Notes: generated by a model from the sequence alone, not told the origin. A stretch of DNA of 64,000 bases from Nocardioides alkalitolerans DSM 16699 (GCF_000426525.1 NZ_KE384533.1:1094562-1158561), one strand, 5' to 3'; shown: positions 10,094-18,622, numbered from the stretch's first letter. A program made the numbers and translations.

Positions 10094-10975
10094 ATGCAGC
10101 CACCCCTGCGTCCCGTGGTCCGCGCCGCCGGAGCCGTCGTCACCCGTCCGGGCCGCGAGGTGCTCCTGGTCCACCGGCCCCGGTACGACGACTGGTCCTT
10201 CCCCAAGGGCAAGGTCGACCCCGGCGAGCACGTGGTGGCGGCCGCGGTGCGCGAGGTCGCGGAGGAGACGGGCCTGCGGGTGCGCCTCGGCGTGCCGCTG
10301 ACGGGCCAGCGCTACCCGGTGACGGGCCGGTCCGGGCCGCGCGACAAGACGGTCGCCTACTGGTCGGCCCGCGTGCTCGGCGACGACGACGTCACCGGCT
10401 ACACGGCCGAGGACGAGATCGACGAGGTCGCGTGGGTCGCGTGGGCCGACGCACCGGCGCGGCTGACCTACGACTACGACCGCGCCACCCTCGCGGAGGC
10501 GCTGGGCGTCCCCCGCCGTACGCACCCGCTCGTCGTCCTGCGCCACGGCGACACCCACCCACGGTCGCGCTGGCGCGAGGACGACCGCCTCCGCCCGCTC
10601 GACGAGGCCGGCCACGACCAGGCGCGCCGCTGGGTCCCGCTGCTGGCGGCGTACGGCGTGGAGCGTGTCGTCACCTCGCCGAGCACCCGTTGCGTCCAGA
10701 GCGTGCAGGCGTACGTCGACGCGACCGCCCACCACCCGGAGCTGCCCGACGCGCTGAGCGAGGAGGGGGCCGACGCCGCGGGGGTACGGCGCGTGGTCGC
10801 CGCCCTGCTGCACGACGCCCCGCGGACCTCGAGCGTGCTGTGCACCCACCGGCCGGTGCTGCCGCTCGTGTGGGAGGCGCTGGGCCTGCCGCCGCGGGAG
10901 CTGGCCAAGGGCGAGGCGCTCGTCGTGCACCACCGCAAGGGCGTCGTGGTCGCGACGGAGCTGCAGGCCGTCTGA
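10094..10975 (+). CDS. mutT1: MutT1-like NUDIX hydrolase / histidine phosphatase
   Basis: 293-residue two-domain enzyme. The N-terminal NUDIX domain has a complete Nudix box (GKVDPGE...REVAEETGL, 39-61). The C-terminal half is a histidine phosphatase with RHG at 150-152 and a second His in CTHRP. This architecture is that of mycobacterial MutT1 (Rv2985), which hydrolyses 8-oxo-dGTP and diadenosine polyphosphates. It sits between copA and the phosphate operon, close to ppk as in Streptomyces, fitting a role in nucleotide and polyphosphate housekeeping. The spacing to copA is only 34 bp, but a GAGGAT box before the ATG may give it its own promoter. Confidence 0.92.
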   Translation: MQPPLRPVVRAAGAVVTRPGREVLLVHRPRYDDWSFPKGKVDPGEHVVAAAVREVAEETGLRVRLGVPLTGQRYPVTGRSGPRDKTVAYWSARVLGDDDVTGYTAEDEIDEVAWVAWADAPARLTYDYDRATLAEALGVPRRTHPLVVLRHGDTHPRSRWREDDRLRPLDEAGHDQARRWVPLLAAYGVERVVTSPSTRCVQSVQAYVDATAHHPELPDALSEEGADAAGVRRVVAALLHDAPRTSSVLCTHRPVLPLVWEALGLPPRELAKGEALVVHHRKGVVVATELQAV

Positions 10976-11126
10976 CCTGGTCGCATGTGAGTCCTCGCTC
11001 ATCGGCGGGCAAGGCCCCAACCACTCATTTCAGTGTGACCCCGGTCATGCCGTCAAGGGCCTTGCGCCCGCGTTCACCTGATCGTCCCTGCCTGCCCGCC
11101 TGATCGTGGCCGGTTCGGTCAGTGGT

Positions 11127-11144
11127 GTTCACCGGTCGTTCACT
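11127..11144 (+). promoter_or_regulatory. Pho box upstream of pstS
   Basis: Two direct heptamers GTTCACC (11127-11133) and GTTCACT (11138-11144) separated by four bases match the actinobacterial PhoP operator (11-nt direct repeat unit). A further isolated GTTCACC lies at 11072-11078. They are 77 bp before the pstS start within the 245-bp intergenic region 10976-11220, which otherwise holds a long-range repeat (GCAAGGCCC 11009-11017 with GGGCCTTGC 11057-11065). Phosphate-starvation induction by PhoP is inferred. Confidence 0.8.
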
Positions 11145-11220
11145 GACGCCGATCAATCCGTACACCGACGCTCCTTACGTTCCGTGGGTCAGTTCATCCG
11201 TAGACATCAGGAGACACGCA

Positions 11221-12330
11221 GTGAAGCGCAGTTCCTACCGCCGGTACCTCGTGCCCGGTGTGGCCGCCCTGGCCCTCACCCTGTCCGCCTGTGGCGCCGG
11301 CAACGAGGACTCGGGCTCCGACGCCGACGTGCCCGCCGGCACCGAGGAGCTCTCCGGCACGCTCAACGGCGCGGGCGCCTCCTCGCAGGAGTCCGTGCAG
11401 AACGTGTGGCGCGCCAACTTCCAGGGCTCCGCGCCCGACGTGACGGTCAACTACGACCCGGTCGGCTCGGGTGGCGGCCGCGAGCAGTTCATCGAGGGCG
11501 GCGTCGCCTTCGCCGGCTCGGACGCCTACCTCGACGACGACGAGGGCCAGCTGACCGACGCGACCGAGCGCTGCAGCGGCACCTCCCCGATCGAGATTCC
11601 GGCCTACGTCGCGCCGATCGCGATCGCCTACAACCTCGAGGGCGTCGACGACCTCCAGCTCTCCGCCACGACCATCTCGGGCATCTTCAACAACGAGATC
11701 ACCACGTGGAACGACCCGGCCATCGCCGCGGACAACCCGGACGCCGAGCTGCCGTCCGACACGATCAACCCCGTCTACCGCGGTGACGCGTCGGGCACGA
11801 GCGAGAACTTCACCGAGTACCTCGCCGCCGTCGGCGAGTGGCCCCACGAGCCCTCCGACGAGTGGCCCGCCACCGGCGAGGCCGCGACCGGCACCTCCGG
11901 CGTCATCGAGGTCGTCGGCGGCACCGCCGGCAGCATCGGCTACGCGGACGGCGCCCAGGTCGAGGAGGCCGGTCTGTCGACCGTCTCCGTCGCGGTGGGC
12001 GACGAGTTCGTCGCGCCGACCCCCGAGGCCGCGGGCGCCATCCTGACGGCGTCCACGCCCGTCGAGGGCCGTGACGAGGTCGACCTCGCCGTCGACATCG
12101 ACCACACGACCACCGAGGCGGGCGTCTACCCGATCGTCCTCGCGTCGTACCTGATCGCGTGCCAGACCTACGAGGACCAGGAGCAGGCCGACCTCGTCAA
12201 GGGCTACCTCTCCTACATCCTCTCGGAGGACGGCCAGGAGGCCGGCGCGAACGACGCCGGTGCCGCGCCGCTCCCCGAGGACCTGCGCAGCCAGGCGGCC
12301 GACATCGTCGACGCCATCACGGTCGGCTGA
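11221..12330 (+). CDS. pstS: Phosphate-binding lipoprotein PstS
   Basis: High-affinity phosphate-binding protein of the Pst ABC importer, anchored outside the membrane as a lipoprotein. The 369-residue product starts with a basic signal peptide and lipobox LSAC (Cys24), followed by an acidic, Ser/Gly-rich linker. The mature part has the PstS pattern: GAGASSQESVQ (phosphate loop), VGSGGGREQF, and DASGTSENFTEYL. The GTG at 11221 has CAGGAGA upstream; a longer frame reaching 11122 would run through the Pho box and is rejected. First gene of pstSCAB. Confidence 0.96.
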   Translation: MKRSSYRRYLVPGVAALALTLSACGAGNEDSGSDADVPAGTEELSGTLNGAGASSQESVQNVWRANFQGSAPDVTVNYDPVGSGGGREQFIEGGVAFAGSDAYLDDDEGQLTDATERCSGTSPIEIPAYVAPIAIAYNLEGVDDLQLSATTISGIFNNEITTWNDPAIAADNPDAELPSDTINPVYRGDASGTSENFTEYLAAVGEWPHEPSDEWPATGEAATGTSGVIEVVGGTAGSIGYADGAQVEEAGLSTVSVAVGDEFVAPTPEAAGAILTASTPVEGRDEVDLAVDIDHTTTEAGVYPIVLASYLIACQTYEDQEQADLVKGYLSYILSEDGQEAGANDAGAAPLPEDLRSQAADIVDAITVG

Positions 12331-12357
12331 CGACCGTCACAACGGAACAGCTCGTCT

Positions 12358-12396
12358 GCCGCTCGGCGGTGCGCCTCGTGCGCACCGCCGAGCGGC
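12358..12396 (+). terminator. pstS-pstC intergenic hairpin (attenuator-like)
   Basis: A perfect 17-bp GC-rich stem (12358-12374 with 12380-12396) and 5-nt loop (CTCGT) lies in the 95-bp gap between pstS and pstC. No T-run follows, and the pstC ribosome binding site (CAGGAAG) comes right after. This fits a partial terminator or 3'-end stabiliser giving more pstS than pstCAB product, as commonly needed for a binding protein. Confidence 0.85.
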
Positions 12397-12425
12397 GGCG
12401 TCCGAACCAGGAAGTGTGAACCCAC

Positions 12426-13400
12426 GTGTCCTCTACCGACACCGCCAAGCCGAGGCCCCCGAAGGGTGAGCCGCCGGTCAAGCGTCGCTCGCCCGAGCGG
12501 CCGGGCGACAAGATCTTCAAGGGACTGTCGTTCGGCGCGGCCATGATCATCCTCGTCGCGCTCGCGGGCGTGGCGATCTTCCTCACCGTGGAGGGCATCC
12601 CGGGGCTCGGTGCCTCGGGCGGCGCCGTCGCGGGCGAGGCGAACTTCCTGGTCTACGCGGGCCGGCTGGTCTACGGCACGCTGCTCGCGGCCGTCATCGC
12701 GCTCATCGTGGCCACGCCGCTGTCGATCGGCATGGCGCTGGTGATCTCCCACTACGCGCCCCGTCGCCTGGCGACGCCGCTCGGCTACATGATCGACCTG
12801 CTGGCCGCCGTGCCCAGCGTCGTCTACGGCCTCTGGGGCATCCTCTTCTTCGGCCGGTTCATGGGTGACATCTACGTGTGGCTCGAGGCCAACCTCGGCT
12901 TCATCCCGCTGTTCTCCGGCCCGGCCGCCACGGGCGGCCGCACCATCCTGACCGCCGGCCTCGTGCTGGCGCTGATGGTCATCCCGATCATCACCGCGAT
13001 CTGCCGCGAGATCTTCGCGCAGACGCCGACGCTCCACCAGGAGGCGGCGCTCGCCCTCGGGGCGACGCGCTGGGAGATGATCCGCTACGCGGTCTTCCCC
13101 TACGCCAAGTCGGGCATGGTCTCGGCCACGATGCTCGGCCTCGGCCGTGCGCTCGGCGAGACCATGGCGGTCGCCATGGTGCTCTCCGCCAGCGGCACCG
13201 GCGTCATGACGCTCAACCTCATCACCACCCAGAACCCGAACACCATCGCGGCCAACATCGCGCGCTCGTTCCCCGAGGCCACGGGCCTCTCGGTCAACGT
13301 GCTCATCGCGTCCGGCCTCGTGCTGTTCCTCATCACCTTCGCGGTCAACTTCGCGGCACGCGCCATCGTCGCCCGCAGCGGGAAGAGGCTCAACGCATGA
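12426..13400 (+). CDS. pstC: Phosphate ABC transporter permease PstC
   Basis: Inner-membrane permease, 324 residues, heterodimer partner of PstA. A hydrophilic, basic cytoplasmic N-terminus (about 40 residues) precedes six membrane helices. The cytoplasmic EAA loop that contacts PstB is visible as QEAALALGATRWEMIRYAVFP, and VPSVVYGLWG is typical of the PstC family. GTG at 12426 follows the intergenic hairpin and a CAGGAAG ribosome binding site. Its stop overlaps the pstA ATG by four bases. Confidence 0.95.
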   Translation: MSSTDTAKPRPPKGEPPVKRRSPERPGDKIFKGLSFGAAMIILVALAGVAIFLTVEGIPGLGASGGAVAGEANFLVYAGRLVYGTLLAAVIALIVATPLSIGMALVISHYAPRRLATPLGYMIDLLAAVPSVVYGLWGILFFGRFMGDIYVWLEANLGFIPLFSGPAATGGRTILTAGLVLALMVIPIITAICREIFAQTPTLHQEAALALGATRWEMIRYAVFPYAKSGMVSATMLGLGRALGETMAVAMVLSASGTGVMTLNLITTQNPNTIAANIARSFPEATGLSVNVLIASGLVLFLITFAVNFAARAIVARSGKRLNA

Positions 13401-14476
13401 CCACGCTCGAGAAGAACCCCACGCCCACCGAGAGCGACCTGCTGCCGCTCACCGGGCCGCGGCTGCCGACGTACGCCCCGGCGCTCGTCGCCGTGGCCGC
13501 CCTCGCCCTCGGCGGGGTGCTCTGGCTGGTGCTCGGCTCCAGCGTCGCGCTCTCCGCCTTCGTGGCCGCCGTCGTCTTCGTCGTCGCGCTGCCGAGCTGG
13601 TCGCGCGCCGTCGAGGGCTCGCGCAGCGCCGTCGACCGGCTCGTGGCCGCACTCGTCTGGGTCGCGCTGCTCTTCGCCTTCGTGCCCCTGGTCTCGCTGC
13701 TGTGGACGCTGCTCGACAAGGGTCTGCCGGCGCTGTCGCCCGAGTTCTTCACGTTCTCGATGCGCAGCGTCTTCGGCGACGCGCAGGGCGGCATCTACCA
13801 CGCGCTCGTCGGCACGGTGCTGATCACGCTGGCAGCCACGCTCATCTCGGTGCCGATCGGCATCTTCACGGCCATCTACCTGGTCGAGTACGGCGCGGGC
13901 AACCGCGTCGCCAAGACGATCACGTTCCTCGTCGACGTGATGACGGGCATCCCGTCCATCGTCGCCGGCCTCTTCGCCTACGCGCTGTTCGTGCTCTTCT
14001 TCGGGCCCGGCGTCCGGATGGGCTTCGGTGGCGCGGTCGCGCTGTCGATCCTCATGATCCCGGTCGTCGTGCGCTCGACGGAGGAGATGCTGAAGCTGGT
14101 GCCCGACGAGCTGCGCGAGGCGGCGTACGCGCTCGGCGTGCCCAAGTGGCGCACGATCACCAAGGTCGTGCTTCCGACGTCGATGAGTGGCATCGTGACG
14201 GGCGTGACCCTCGCGATCGCCCGCGTCATCGGTGAGACGGCCCCGCTGCTGATCATCGCGGGCAAGACCGACTCGGTGAACTTCAACCTCTTCGACGAGC
14301 GCATGGCGACGCTGCCGGTGTTCATCTACTACAGCTACACGCAGCCCGGCATCCCGGCGGCGCCGGGCTACGAGCGGGCCTGGGGCGCTGCCCTCGTCCT
14401 CATCGCCATCGTGATGATCCTGAACGTGCTGGCGCGGCTCATCGGCAAGGCGTTCGCCCCCAAGACCGGCCGCTGA
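13397..14476 (+). CDS. pstA: Phosphate ABC transporter permease PstA
   Basis: Second permease subunit, 359 residues. It is longer than the E. coli protein because of an N-terminal extension with two or three extra hydrophobic segments (ALVAVAALALGGVLWLVLG; VALSAFVAAVVFVVALP), common in actinobacterial PstA. The core has the family motifs GIFTAIYLVEYG, TGIPSIVAGLFAY and the EAA loop REAAYALGVPKWRTITKVVLP. ATG at 13397 overlaps the pstC stop; 27 bp separate it from pstB. Confidence 0.95.
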   Translation: MTTLEKNPTPTESDLLPLTGPRLPTYAPALVAVAALALGGVLWLVLGSSVALSAFVAAVVFVVALPSWSRAVEGSRSAVDRLVAALVWVALLFAFVPLVSLLWTLLDKGLPALSPEFFTFSMRSVFGDAQGGIYHALVGTVLITLAATLISVPIGIFTAIYLVEYGAGNRVAKTITFLVDVMTGIPSIVAGLFAYALFVLFFGPGVRMGFGGAVALSILMIPVVVRSTEEMLKLVPDELREAAYALGVPKWRTITKVVLPTSMSGIVTGVTLAIARVIGETAPLLIIAGKTDSVNFNLFDERMATLPVFIYYSYTQPGIPAAPGYERAWGAALVLIAIVMILNVLARLIGKAFAPKTGR

Positions 14477-14503
14477 CGCGGCGAGAGAAGGAAAAGACAC
14501 ACC

Positions 14504-15283
14504 ATGGCCAAGAGCATCGACGTCTCCGACCTCGACATCTACTACGGCGACTTCCTCGCCGTGCAGGGCGTCAACATGACCATCCGGGCGCGCGCCGTCA
14601 CCGCGTTCATCGGCCCCTCGGGCTGCGGCAAGTCGACCTTCCTCCGGTCGCTGAACCGCATGCACGAGGTCATCCCCGGCGCCCGCGTCGAGGGCAAGGT
14701 GCTGGTCGACGGGCAGTCGCTCTACGAGCCCGGCGTCGACCCCGTCGCCGTGCGCCGCCAGATCGGCATGGTCTTCCAGCGCCCCAACCCGTTCCCCACG
14801 ATGTCGATCTACGACAACGTGCTCGCGGGCAACCGGCTCAACTCGAAGAAGCTGAAGAAGTCGGCCGCCGACGACATCGTCGAGAAGTCGCTCAAGGGCG
14901 CGAACCTCTGGAACGAGGTCAAGGACCGCCTCGGCAAGCCCGGCATGGGCCTCTCCGGCGGTCAGCAGCAGCGCCTCTGCATCGCCCGCGCGATCGCGGT
15001 GGAGCCGCAGGTGCTGCTGATGGACGAGCCCTGCTCGGCCCTCGACCCCATCTCCACCGCCGCGATCGAGGACCTGATCCACGACCTCAAGTCGCAGTAC
15101 ACGATCGTGATCGTCACCCACAACATGCAGCAGGCGGCGCGCGTCTCCGACGACACCGGCTTCTTCAACCTCAAGGGTGCCGGCCAGCCGGGCCACCTGG
15201 TCGAGTTCAACCCGACCGAGAAGGTGTTCGCCAACCCGGACAACGACTCCACCGAGGCCTACATCTCCGGCCGCTTCGGCTGA
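14504..15283 (+). CDS. pstB: Phosphate ABC transporter ATPase PstB
   Basis: 259-residue ATP-binding subunit that drives phosphate import. Walker A GPSGCGKST (37-45), Q-loop (MVFQRPNPFP), signature LSGGQQQR (150-157), Walker B VLLMDEP (170-176) and the switch His (VTHNMQQA) are all present. The RPNPFPTMSIYDNV segment is specific to the PstB subfamily. ATG at 14504 follows GAGAAGGAAAAG. No phoU follows it; a PhoU-like DUF47 gene lies near pit instead. Confidence 0.97.
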   Translation: MAKSIDVSDLDIYYGDFLAVQGVNMTIRARAVTAFIGPSGCGKSTFLRSLNRMHEVIPGARVEGKVLVDGQSLYEPGVDPVAVRRQIGMVFQRPNPFPTMSIYDNVLAGNRLNSKKLKKSAADDIVEKSLKGANLWNEVKDRLGKPGMGLSGGQQQRLCIARAIAVEPQVLLMDEPCSALDPISTAAIEDLIHDLKSQYTIVIVTHNMQQAARVSDDTGFFNLKGAGQPGHLVEFNPTEKVFANPDNDSTEAYISGRFG

Positions 15284-15322
15284 GCCCCCGTCTGCCGGGT
15301 GCGCCCCACCCGACAGCGATCC

Positions 15323-15357
15323 ACGAGCCCGCGCGTACGACGTACGCGCGGGCTCGT
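15323..15357 (+). terminator. Terminator after pstB
   Basis: Perfect 16-bp inverted repeat (ACGAGCCCGCGCGTAC, 15323-15338) with a 3-nt loop and its complement at 15342-15357, 40 bp after the pstB stop. Strong GC stem followed by TTCG rather than a long U-run, typical for high-GC actinobacteria. It ends the pst operon. Confidence 0.88.
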
Positions 15358-15430
15358 TCGCGTCGGGGGGGATGGTGGGGTGGCGGGAGTGCTGCTCGTG
15401 GTGCGGCCCGGCGCATCCTGCCGGGGCCGG

Positions 15431-15491
15431 GTAGTCCCTGACGGAGTGGTCGTTCGGACCTCCGTCTGACGACCACTTCGTCAGGGACTAC
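15431..15491. repeat. 61-nt hairpin element, copy 1
   Basis: Inverted repeat with 23-nt arms (15431-15453 and 15469-15491, one mismatch) and a 15-nt loop. The arm core is GTAGTCCCTGACG(G/A)AGTGG. Copy 2, with the same arm sequence and the same 15-nt loop length but a different loop sequence, lies at 16713-16773 on the other side of the nuclease-like gene. It stands 73 bp beyond the pstB terminator, so a terminator role here would be redundant. Confidence 0.9.
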
Positions 15492-15570
15492 CTCGACCAG
15501 ACGAGCAGACGCGGCCAGGGCGGGCACGGGCCCTGTGGATGACGACGAGCAGGGCGGTCGGACAGGTCCG

Positions 15571-16671
15571 ATGATCGATCGGGTGACCGCGACCGACCCC
15601 CTCGAGCTCCTCGAAGGAGTTCTCGCGCGCCGGCGTCCCGACCTCGTCGTGCCGCGTCGAGTGGTCCGGCCGGCGGCCGCCGGCCAGACAGCCCGCGCCA
15701 GCCGGGGCCCGACCCGTGGGCAGGCTCGTGCGAGCTGGCAGCGCACGAGTCGGGGACTCTACGTCCCGGGCGACGTCGATCGCAGCGTGCCGGCGCAGCG
15801 CGTGGTCGAGGCGGCGGCCCTCCTGGCCGGTCACAGCGGCGCCGTCACGGGGTGGGCGGCGCTGGCGTGGTCCGGCGCCCGCTGGAGCACCGGTCGGCAC
15901 GCAGACGGATCACACCGGCCGGTTCCCCTCGCCGTCAGCACGTTCGACCGACGACCCCAGCCGGGGTTCGCCATCTCGGCCGAGCGGCTGGCCCCGCCGA
16001 CCATCGAGGTGGTCGACGGTGTCCGCGTCACCACCGCGGCACGGTCGGTGGCCTTCGAGATGCGGTACGCGCCGTCGCTCGTCGCCGCCCTCGTCGTCGC
16101 CGACATGGCGGCGTACGACGATCTGGTGTCGACCGAGGAGCTGGCCGCCTACGCCAGTCAGCTGAACGGGTGGACCGGCGTTGGACGGCTTCGCGACGCG
16201 CTGGCGCTCATGGACGAGAACAGCTGGTCGCCCCAGGAGTCCGAGGCACGCTACGTGTGGAGCGTCAACGCGGGGCTCCCGCGGCCTCTGTGCAACCACC
16301 CGGTCTTCGACCTCGACGGACGACACCTCGGGACGCCGGACCTGGTCGATCCCGAGGCGGGCGTCGTGGGTGAGTACGACGGCGGTGACCACCTGACGGT
16401 CGCCCGCCGCCGGTCGGACCTCCGGCGAGAGCACGCATTCCGCTCCGTCGGCCTCGAGCACGTCGTGCTCGTCGCCGGTATGTCGGTCGAGGAGCGTGCG
16501 GGACGCCTGCGAGCGGCTTACGCGCGTGCGCAGGGACGGGACGCGCGCGCCAGGCGCTGGAGCACGGAGCCGCCGCGGTGGTGGACGTCCACCACGACGG
16601 TCGCTGCCAGGCGGACCCTCGTCGGCGCGGAACGTGACCGCCTCCTCGCCTACCGCCGGGCTGCGGCATGA
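15571..16671 (+). CDS. AbiEi-like N-domain plus Vsr/DUF559-like nuclease-fold protein
   Basis: About 366 residues. The N-terminal third (WQRTSRGLYVPGDV, then AVTGWAALAWSGARW) resembles the winged-helix region of AbiEi-type antitoxins. The C-terminal part has spaced acidic residues typical of Vsr/DUF559 PD-(D/E)XK proteins: SPQESEARY, then GTPDLVDPEAGVVGEYDGGDH followed by RRSDLRREHAFRSVGLEHV. No cognate AbiEii toxin gene is adjacent. Such solitary proteins are frequent in actinobacteria with no known function. It interrupts the pst-pit region and is bracketed by two matching 61-nt hairpins. ATG at 15571 (AGG seven bases upstream) is preferred; an in-frame GTG at 15535 would add twelve residues. 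Nuclease activity is inferred. Confidence 0.78.
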   Translation: MIDRVTATDPLELLEGVLARRRPDLVVPRRVVRPAAAGQTARASRGPTRGQARASWQRTSRGLYVPGDVDRSVPAQRVVEAAALLAGHSGAVTGWAALAWSGARWSTGRHADGSHRPVPLAVSTFDRRPQPGFAISAERLAPPTIEVVDGVRVTTAARSVAFEMRYAPSLVAALVVADMAAYDDLVSTEELAAYASQLNGWTGVGRLRDALALMDENSWSPQESEARYVWSVNAGLPRPLCNHPVFDLDGRHLGTPDLVDPEAGVVGEYDGGDHLTVARRRSDLRREHAFRSVGLEHVVLVAGMSVEERAGRLRAAYARAQGRDARARRWSTEPPRWWTSTTTVAARRTLVGAERDRLLAYRRAAA

Positions 16672-16712
16672 CGAGTGAGGGGCTGGAACTCGGTCGGTCA
16701 CCGCTGGCCGAG

Positions 16713-16773
16713 GTAGTCCCTGACGAAGTGGTCGTCAGGGGGACGTGCGCACGACCACTTCGTCAGGGACTAC
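16713..16773. repeat. 61-nt hairpin element, copy 2
   Basis: Perfect 23-bp inverted repeat (16713-16735 with 16751-16773) enclosing a 15-nt loop. The arms equal those of copy 1 (15431-15491) except one base. It lies between the convergent nuclease-like gene and pit, so it could also end transcription from both sides, but the conservation of arm sequence between copies is more than termination requires. Confidence 0.92.
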
Positions 16774-16862
16774 CCGGCACGAGGGAACGGGCGTACGGCG
16801 CCAGGCGCCCGCGGCCACCGCGTCGGTACGGCGCCGCGGCCGGGCCGCCGCGCACCCCAACC

Positions 16863-17885
16863 TCAGGGCGCGATCTCGAAGACGAAGTGCGCGAGCCAGT
16901 ACCCCAGGGCGCCGACGAGGCCGGCGGCGGGGAAGGTCAGGATCCAGGCGCTCACGATCGACTTCGCGACGCCCCAGCGCACGGCGGAGAACCGCTTGGT
17001 GGCGCCGGCGCCCATGACGGCCGAGGTGATGGTGTGGGTGGTGGAGATGGGGGCCTGGAAGGCGAAGGCGGTCGTGTAGAGCACGCCGGCCGCGACCGAC
17101 TCCGACGCGAAGCCGCGCGGGGGGTCGAGGTCGATGATGCGGCGCCCGAGGGTGCGCATGATGCGCCAGCCGCCGGCGTACGTGCCGAGCGAGATCGCGG
17201 CGGCGGCCGAGAAGATCACCCAGAGCGGCAGGCCGTCCTCGCGGGAGGCGAAGCCGCCGGTGACGAGGGCGAGGAAGATGACGCCCATCGTCTTCTGGGC
17301 GTCCTGCAGGCCGTGGCCGAGCGCCATCGCGGCGGCCGAGAGGGTCTGCGCCACGCGGAAGCCGCGGTTGACCTTCGCCGGGTTCTTCCTCCGGAAGATC
17401 CACATGATCGCGATCATCACCGCGAACGCGGCGGCGAAGCCGAAGAGCGGCGAGAGCAGCATCGGGATGACGACCTTCTCGACGATCGTGTCCCACTTGA
17501 CCGTGACGCCGCCGGCGATCGCCGCGCCGACGAGGCCGCCGATGAGGGCGTGGGTCGACGACGAGGGCAGCCCGAAGTACCAGGTCACGAGGTTCCAGGC
17601 GATCGCGCCGAGCAGCCCGGCGAGCACGACGACGAGCCCGTGCACCGCGATCGAGGTCGTGTCCGGTGCCGGGAGCGTGATCACCTCGGCGACCGTCTCC
17701 GCGACCCGTTGGCCGAGGAAGGCACCGACGAAGTTCATGACGGCCGCCATGAGCAGGGCGACGCGGGGCGTCAGCGCACGGGTCGAGACCGAGGTCGCGA
17801 TCGCGTTGGCCGCGTCGTGGAAGCCGTTGGTGTAGTCGAAGACGAGGGCGACGACGACCACCACGACGACGATGGTGAGCTCCAC
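16863..17885 (-). CDS. pit: Inorganic phosphate transporter of the PiT family
   Basis: Low-affinity, ion-coupled phosphate permease, 340 residues and about ten membrane helices. The two family signature repeats are clear: FDYTNGFHDAANAIATSV near the N-terminus (GFHDAANAIAT motif) and ALGHGLQDAQKTMGVI in the second half, plus GLPSSSTHALIGG and APISTTHTITSAVMG. The gene follows the DUF47 gene with a 2-bp gap, so both are one transcript. Together with pstSCAB it gives the cell two phosphate import routes in one locus, as in Streptomyces. Confidence 0.96.
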   Translation of the reverse strand: MELTIVVVVVVVALVFDYTNGFHDAANAIATSVSTRALTPRVALLMAAVMNFVGAFLGQRVAETVAEVITLPAPDTTSIAVHGLVVVLAGLLGAIAWNLVTWYFGLPSSSTHALIGGLVGAAIAGGVTVKWDTIVEKVVIPMLLSPLFGFAAAFAVMIAIMWIFRRKNPAKVNRGFRVAQTLSAAAMALGHGLQDAQKTMGVIFLALVTGGFASREDGLPLWVIFSAAAAISLGTYAGGWRIMRTLGRRIIDLDPPRGFASESVAAGVLYTTAFAFQAPISTTHTITSAVMGAGATKRFSAVRWGVAKSIVSAWILTFPAAGLVGALGYWLAHFVFEIAP

Positions 17886-17887
17886 GC

Positions 17888-18505
17888 TCAGGACTCCTTG
17901 ACGGCGATCTGCTCCACCCGGTTCGCCACCGTCTCGAAGGCGTCGACCGCGCGCTCGAGCGCCTCCACGATGTCCTTCAGCTTCAGCACCTCCAGCGTCT
18001 TGTAGGTGCCGCTGAAGAGGCTGGCGAGGGTGCGGCGGTGGTTCTTGTCGCCGGCGTTCTCGAGACGGTTGATCTCGATCCAGAACTCGGAGAGGTCCTT
18101 CATCGTGCGCAGCCGCGGCATCGCGTCGGCGGTGAGCTCGGCGCAGCGCTGCAGCACCTCGACCTGCTGGCTCAGCTCCGGGGGCAGCACCTTCACCTCG
18201 TAGAGCAGGATCAGGTCCACCGCCTCGTCCATCTCGTCCATGACGTCGTCGAGGCCCGACGCGAGCGCGTAGATGTCCTCGCGGTCGAAGGGGGTGATGA
18301 ACGTGCTGTTCACCTGGCGCACGATCGCGTGCGTGGTCTCGTCGGCGGCGTGCTCGGCGTCGCGCATGCGGCGGGCGACGTCGTCACGGTCGGCCCCGTC
18401 CGCGAGCATCTCGGCGAGCAGGTCGGCACCACGCACGAGGTGCTGGGCCGACTGGGAGAACAGCTCGAAGAACGAGCCGTCGACGGGACGGAAGCGGAAA
18501 CCCAC
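17888..18505 (-). CDS. DUF47 / PhoU-like accessory protein of the Pit transporter
   Basis: 205-residue all-helical protein of the DUF47 (TIGR00153) family, distantly related to PhoU. Typical segments: FFELFSQSAQHLVRGA, DAEHAADETTHAIV, FITPFDREDIYALASGLDDVMDEMDEAVD (the acidic metal-binding-like cluster) and IEINRLENAGDKNHRRTLASLF. It is encoded just before pit; in such pairs it is thought to regulate Pit activity. The GTG at 18505 is chosen over an upstream ATG because AGGAG lies six bases before it and homologues begin at this FRFRP segment. Confidence 0.92.
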   Translation of the reverse strand: MGFRFRPVDGSFFELFSQSAQHLVRGADLLAEMLADGADRDDVARRMRDAEHAADETTHAIVRQVNSTFITPFDREDIYALASGLDDVMDEMDEAVDLILLYEVKVLPPELSQQVEVLQRCAELTADAMPRLRTMKDLSEFWIEINRLENAGDKNHRRTLASLFSGTYKTLEVLKLKDIVEALERAVDAFETVANRVEQIAVKES

Positions 18506-18622
18506 GGAATTCTCCTGCTGGACGGGACGTGGCCGCCCCATGCTAGGGCCAGGTCAACTCGGTGACGCAACCGCGACCCCTCGCGCGCGCCGACGCCGGG
18601 CCCCCGCGTCGTACGACGCACG

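Noticed and set aside
15535..15570. Longer start (GTG) for the nuclease-like gene
   Set aside because: Poor ribosome site compared with the ATG at 15571; kept only as an alternative in the feature entry.
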